Made by a program: the position numbers and the translations under genes. From Moorena producens 3L (GTDB lineage Bacteria; Cyanobacteriota; Cyanobacteriia; Cyanobacteriales; Coleofasciculaceae), in assembly GCF_000211815.1 (NCBI RefSeq), contig NZ_GL890833.1:18062-54324 (forward strand): a DNA stretch of 36,263 bases, read 5' to 3'. Numbering within the stretch: position 1 is the stretch's first letter; each line of letters starts with the position of its first letter. The notes beneath the pieces were generated by a model. It did no database searches and was not told the origin of the DNA. It worked only from the letters and a program-made list of their open reading frames with translations. This document shows, in pieces, positions 34,201 through 36,263 of the stretch.

Positions 34201-36072
34201 AGCTTTAGCCGAGATGGTAAAACCCTGGCTACAGCATCAGCAGACAAAACGGTCAGACTCTGGGATTTACAGAGCAATCAATTAGCTCTGTTTCAAGGAC
34301 ATCAAGGCTTGGTAACGAGTGTAAGGTTTAGCCGAGATGGTAAAACCCTGGCTACGGCATCATGGGACAAAACGGTCAGACTCTGGGATTTACAGGGCAA
34401 TCCATTAGCTGTGTTGAGAGGACATCAATCCTCGGTAACGAGTGTAAGGTTTAGCCGAGATGGTAAAACCCTAGCTACGGCATCAGAGGACAAAACGGTC
34501 AGACTCTGGGATTTACAGGGCAATCCATTAGCTGTGTTGAGAGGACATCAATCCTCGGTAACGAGTGTAAGGTTTAGCCGAGATGGTAAAACCCTAGCTA
34601 CGGCATCAGAGGACAAAACGGTCAGACTCTGGGATTTACAGGGCAATCCATTAGCTGTGTTGAGAGGACATCAATCCTCGGTAAGTAGTGTAAGTTTTAG
34701 CCGAGATGGTAAAACCCTGGCTACGGCATCATCGGACAATACTTTCAGAGTCTGGGATTTACAGGGAAAGCAATTAGCACTGTTTCAAGGACATCAAGGA
34801 CATCAAGGTCCGCTAACTAATTTAGTAAGTTTTAGCCCCAATGGTAAAACCCTGGCTACAGTATCAGGAGACAACATGGTCAGAGTCTGGGATTTACAGG
34901 GAAAGCAATTAGCTCTGTTTCAAGGACATCAAGGTCCGCTAACTAATGTAGTAGTAAGTTTTAGCCCCGATGGTCAGATGCTGGCTACGGCATCATGGGA
35001 CAAAACGGTCAGACTCTGGGATTTAGAAGGAAATCAATTAGCTCTGTTTCAAGGACATCAAGACCGGGTAAATAGTGTAAGTTTTAGCCCTAATGGTCAG
35101 ATGCTGGCTACGGCATCAGTGGACAAAACGGTCAGACTCTGGGATTTACAGGGCAATCCATTAGCTTTGTTTAAAGGACATCAATCCTTGGTAAACAATA
35201 GTGTAAGCTTTAGCCCCGATGGTAAAACCCTGGCTACAGCATCAAAGGACAATACGGTCAGACTCTGGCCAGTGGAGGATTTAGGTCAGATGCTGGTTAG
35301 GGGCTGTAAGTTGCTTGAAGATTACTTTGTGGAGAATTTTGAAGCTTTAGAAAGCTTAACTACATGTCAAGATTCAGTGGACAAAGTAGCAGTAGCTCCC
35401 GGTCTTGTTAAGCAAGGTGAGAAGTTAGCAAAAGAAGGGGATGTCGAGGGTGCTATTGCTAAGTTTAAAGAAGCCCAAGAATGGAATTCTGACCTAGAAT
35501 TCGACCCAGAGAAAAAAGCCAAACAACTAGCAGCACGCGCTAAACTTGAACAAGGTGATAAGTTAGCAGAAGAGGGGGATGTCGATGGTGCTATTGCTAA
35601 GTTTAAAAAAGCCCAAGAATGGAATTCTGACCTAGAATTCGACCCAGAGGAAAAGGCAAGAGCGATCGCTAAAGTTAAACAAGGTGAGCAGTTAGCTCGA
35701 AAGGGTCAATTAACCAAAGCCCTATCTCTCTACAAACAAGCACAAAAACTAGATCCAAACCTAGAAATTTCTGCTTATGATTGGAACTCAATCTGTTGGT
35801 TTGGTAGTCTCCATGGATATGCTGCTGAGGTGATTGATGCTTGTGAAAAAGCAGTAGCAAAAGATCCTGAAAATGGAGGTATTCTGGATAGTCGTGGTTT
35901 GGCTAGGGCCCTGACTGGAGATACCGCAGGAGCGATATCAGATTTTCAGGCATATGTAGACTGGAGCGATCATGATGAGTCGAAAGAACAACGGCAAAAA
36001 TGGATAGATGAGCTTCGGGCTGGTAAGAATCCTTTTACGGAAGAGGTGTTGAAGAGTTTACGTTGGGAGTAA
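31237..36072 (+). CDS. AAA-like (AAA_35) NTPase - WD40 (15 repeats) - TPR protein
   Basis: A 1611-residue STAND-like protein. The AAA-like domain opens the protein, with Walker A-like SRQMGKSS (45-52) and Walker B IVIFLDEID (138-146). Inside it, residues 271-438 are a seven-fold 24-residue repeat (GGGSIDSTSGLGTPLTPLNK core) inserted between LCKLMVEHALA and VEQVARSQIIDNW, two segments normally close together. One membrane span follows at about 627-647 (IISIGAILMGLSLIVAVVTG). Residues 734-1350 are 15 WD40 repeats of about 41 residues (GHQ ... FSPDGKTLATAS ... VRLWDLQGN), several identical. The C-terminus (about 1389-1590) is TPR-like (AKEGDVEGAIAKFKEAQEW twice, then a TPR tail). It probably senses or scaffolds partners at the membrane; function and ligand are unknown. 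Confidence 0.9.
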   Translation: MTNQPTIYQVGGSLPQDSTTYAVRKADDEIFQALMAGEFCYVLNSRQMGKSSLRVQTMKRLQKTGVACGCIDFTMIGKENIPIEMWYSSLIVMLVDEFKLSDKFDEEAWFRETEHITPLLGFGKFIESVLLANIPESIVIFLDEIDSIIKVAFKDDFFAFIRSCYNKRAENTAYNRLSFCLLGVATPADLIQDKQRTPFNIGRDIELTGFTFEEAKTPLLPGLVGKVDNPEQVLGEILTWTGGQPFLTQKLCKLMVEHALASPLLRGTGGGSIDSTSGEGTPLTPLNKGGTSGGGSIDSTSGLGTPLTPLNKGGTSGGGSIDSTSGLGTPLTPLNKGGTSGGGSIDSTSGLGTPLTPLNKGGTSGGGSIDSTSGLGTPLTPLNKGGTSGGGSIDSTSGLGTPLTPLNKGGTSGGGSIDSTSGLGTPLTPLNKGGTGVGGTGVHTTSVEQVARSQIIDNWVSQDKPEHLKTIRDRILRNEQRASRLLGLYQQVLDQGSLAADGSEEQTELRLSGLVVERDGYLKVNNRIYGSVFDRDWVKQELARLRPYSEAFTAWVESGCQDEARLLRGVALQNAQAWAKGKSLSDLDYQFLAAGQELDRRVLAEESRILAKANDTLTEAQKKAKRIISIGAILMGLSLIVAVVTGIKARENFKQSKEAQTGTQLEQQALSILRRLPGDNGYYGNRELLYSAMETGQELYNIVKDGRPFDNYPAISPLYALQQSLSKFKENRLFRGHQGPVESVSFSPDGHMLATASDGNIRLWDLQGNPLALFQGHQDWVRSVSFSPDGYMLATASYDNTARLWDLQGNPLALFQGHQSSVNSVSFSPDGKTLATASEDKTVKLWDLQGNPLAVFQGHQSSVNSVSFSPDGKTLATASEDKTVKLWDLQGNPLAVFQGHQDWVRSVSFSPDGKTLATASEDKTVRLWDLQGNQLALFQGHQSLVTSVSFSRDGKTLATASWDTLRVWDLQGNLLALLKGHQDWVLSVSFSRDGKTLATASADKTVRLWDLQSNQLALFQGHQGLVTSVRFSRDGKTLATASWDKTVRLWDLQGNPLAVLRGHQSSVTSVRFSRDGKTLATASEDKTVRLWDLQGNPLAVLRGHQSSVTSVRFSRDGKTLATASEDKTVRLWDLQGNPLAVLRGHQSSVSSVSFSRDGKTLATASSDNTFRVWDLQGKQLALFQGHQGHQGPLTNLVSFSPNGKTLATVSGDNMVRVWDLQGKQLALFQGHQGPLTNVVVSFSPDGQMLATASWDKTVRLWDLEGNQLALFQGHQDRVNSVSFSPNGQMLATASVDKTVRLWDLQGNPLALFKGHQSLVNNSVSFSPDGKTLATASKDNTVRLWPVEDLGQMLVRGCKLLEDYFVENFEALESLTTCQDSVDKVAVAPGLVKQGEKLAKEGDVEGAIAKFKEAQEWNSDLEFDPEKKAKQLAARAKLEQGDKLAEEGDVDGAIAKFKKAQEWNSDLEFDPEEKARAIAKVKQGEQLARKGQLTKALSLYKQAQKLDPNLEISAYDWNSICWFGSLHGYAAEVIDACEKAVAKDPENGGILDSRGLARALTGDTAGAISDFQAYVDWSDHDESKEQRQKWIDELRAGKNPFTEEVLKSLRWE
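32047..32550 (+). repeat. 72-bp x 7 in-frame tandem array
   Basis: Units begin with GGATCCATCGATAGCACTTC at 32047, 32119, 32191, 32263, 32335, 32407 and 32479. Each holds CCCCCCTAACCCCCC and CTTAACAAGGGGGG, a C/G palindrome. Units are nearly identical, differing mainly in AGAGGG versus GATTGG and in one G of the G-run. A related half-palindrome sits just upstream (CCCCCTTATTAAGGGGG, 32022-32038). Confidence 0.95.
33679..33924 (+). repeat. Two identical 123-bp WD40 units (repeats 3 and 4)
   Basis: Units at 33679-33801 and 33802-33924 are identical at every base. A second identical pair, repeats 9 and 10, lies at 34414-34536 and 34537-34659. Confidence 0.9.
34414..34659 (+). repeat. Two identical 123-bp WD40 units (repeats 9 and 10)
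   Basis: Both copies begin TTGAGAGGACATCAATCCTC and are identical over 123 bp, whereas flanking units differ. This points to a recent duplication or gene conversion. Confidence 0.9.
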
Positions 36073-36183
36073 GGGTAGGGAAGGTAAGAGGCAATAGGCA
36101 AGAGGGAAAAAATCCTGTGTATCTTATAGTTATGAAAAACCCTGTAAGAGAAACAGGCAAGATGCCTGTTCCACAACATTTCT

Positions 36184-36263
36184 GACTCCCGATTCCCGAT
36201 TCCCGATTCCCGATTCCCGATTCCCGATTCCCGATTCCCGACTCCCGATTCCCGACTCCCGAT
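36184..36263 (+). repeat. GATTCCC/GACTCCC heptamer array, cut by the window end
   Basis: Eleven full 7-mers (eight GATTCCC, three GACTCCC) and a partial GAT at the edge. Just before it, CAGGC/GCCTG with CCACAAC (36152-36176) is a third version of the ACAGGC hairpin found at 23921-23955 and 24666-24700. Confidence 0.9.

Noticed and set aside
28968..36072. Calling the kinase/WD40 pair an anti-phage system
   Set aside because: There is no nuclease, NADase or other effector domain and no defence neighbours, and kinases and WD40-NTPases are common signalling proteins in filamentous cyanobacteria.

Overview
The window looks like chromosomal DNA of a cyanobacterium, most likely a large-genome filamentous one of the Moorena/Oscillatoriales kind. 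The evidence is a short psbI gene (photosystem II), an Ftn2/ARC6 division protein, a DUF3769 outer-membrane protein, HIP1 octamers GCGATCGC (for example 4392-4399 and 12490-12497), and intergenic DNA full of period-7 tandem arrays and short palindromic repeats. Genus is inference; the phylum is well supported.

Layout. 1-250: an AACCTTC heptamer array. 250-7683 (minus strand): a SERCA-like P2A ATPase, an orphan TpsB/Omp85 transporter and a DUF4912 protein, separated by repeat-rich spacers. 8440-10827 (minus): the divisome protein Ftn2. 10828-11769: a gene-free segment holding an unexplained block bounded by two hairpins. 11770-12798 (plus): pdhA. 12834-17254 (minus): hisZ overlapping a J-domain/TPR gene, then groEL and groES under a perfect CIRCE operator. 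17887-20703 (plus): a thioredoxin-like [2Fe-2S] protein, an Rre1/Ycf29-type response regulator and argD. 20721-21956 (minus): xseA, convergent with argD. 22721-23806 (plus): recA, with a LexA box inside a promoter about 450 nt upstream. 24110-25058: a DUF3493 membrane protein, tRNA-Thr(CGU) and psbI. 25321-28506 (plus): a DUF3769/LptD-like protein. 28968-36072 (plus): a Ser/Thr kinase fused to an AAA-like NTPase, then a 1611-residue AAA-like/WD40/TPR protein.

Themes. Protein quality control clusters together (groES, groEL, a J-domain/TPR protein and, nearby, an Rre1-like regulator of the type linked to heat-shock genes in Synechocystis). SOS control of recA can be read directly from the sequence. 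Most of the remainder is housekeeping metabolism.

The most unusual feature is repeat activity at several scales. There are five copies of a 46-48 bp AGGTGCG...CGCACCT element, several elements with GTAAGCATTC-type inverted ends enclosing heptamer arrays, and a 26-nt family around the TpsB gene. A GGCC-hairpin repeat has been absorbed in frame into the P-type ATPase. Two other genes carry in-frame arrays built around C/G palindromes: 5 x 84 bp in the DUF3769 gene and 7 x 72 bp inside the NTPase domain of the WD40 protein. The best candidate for an undescribed system is the kinase-AAA gene next to the AAA-WD40-TPR gene. They share the same NTPase family and orientation and may form a signalling pair; this is inference.
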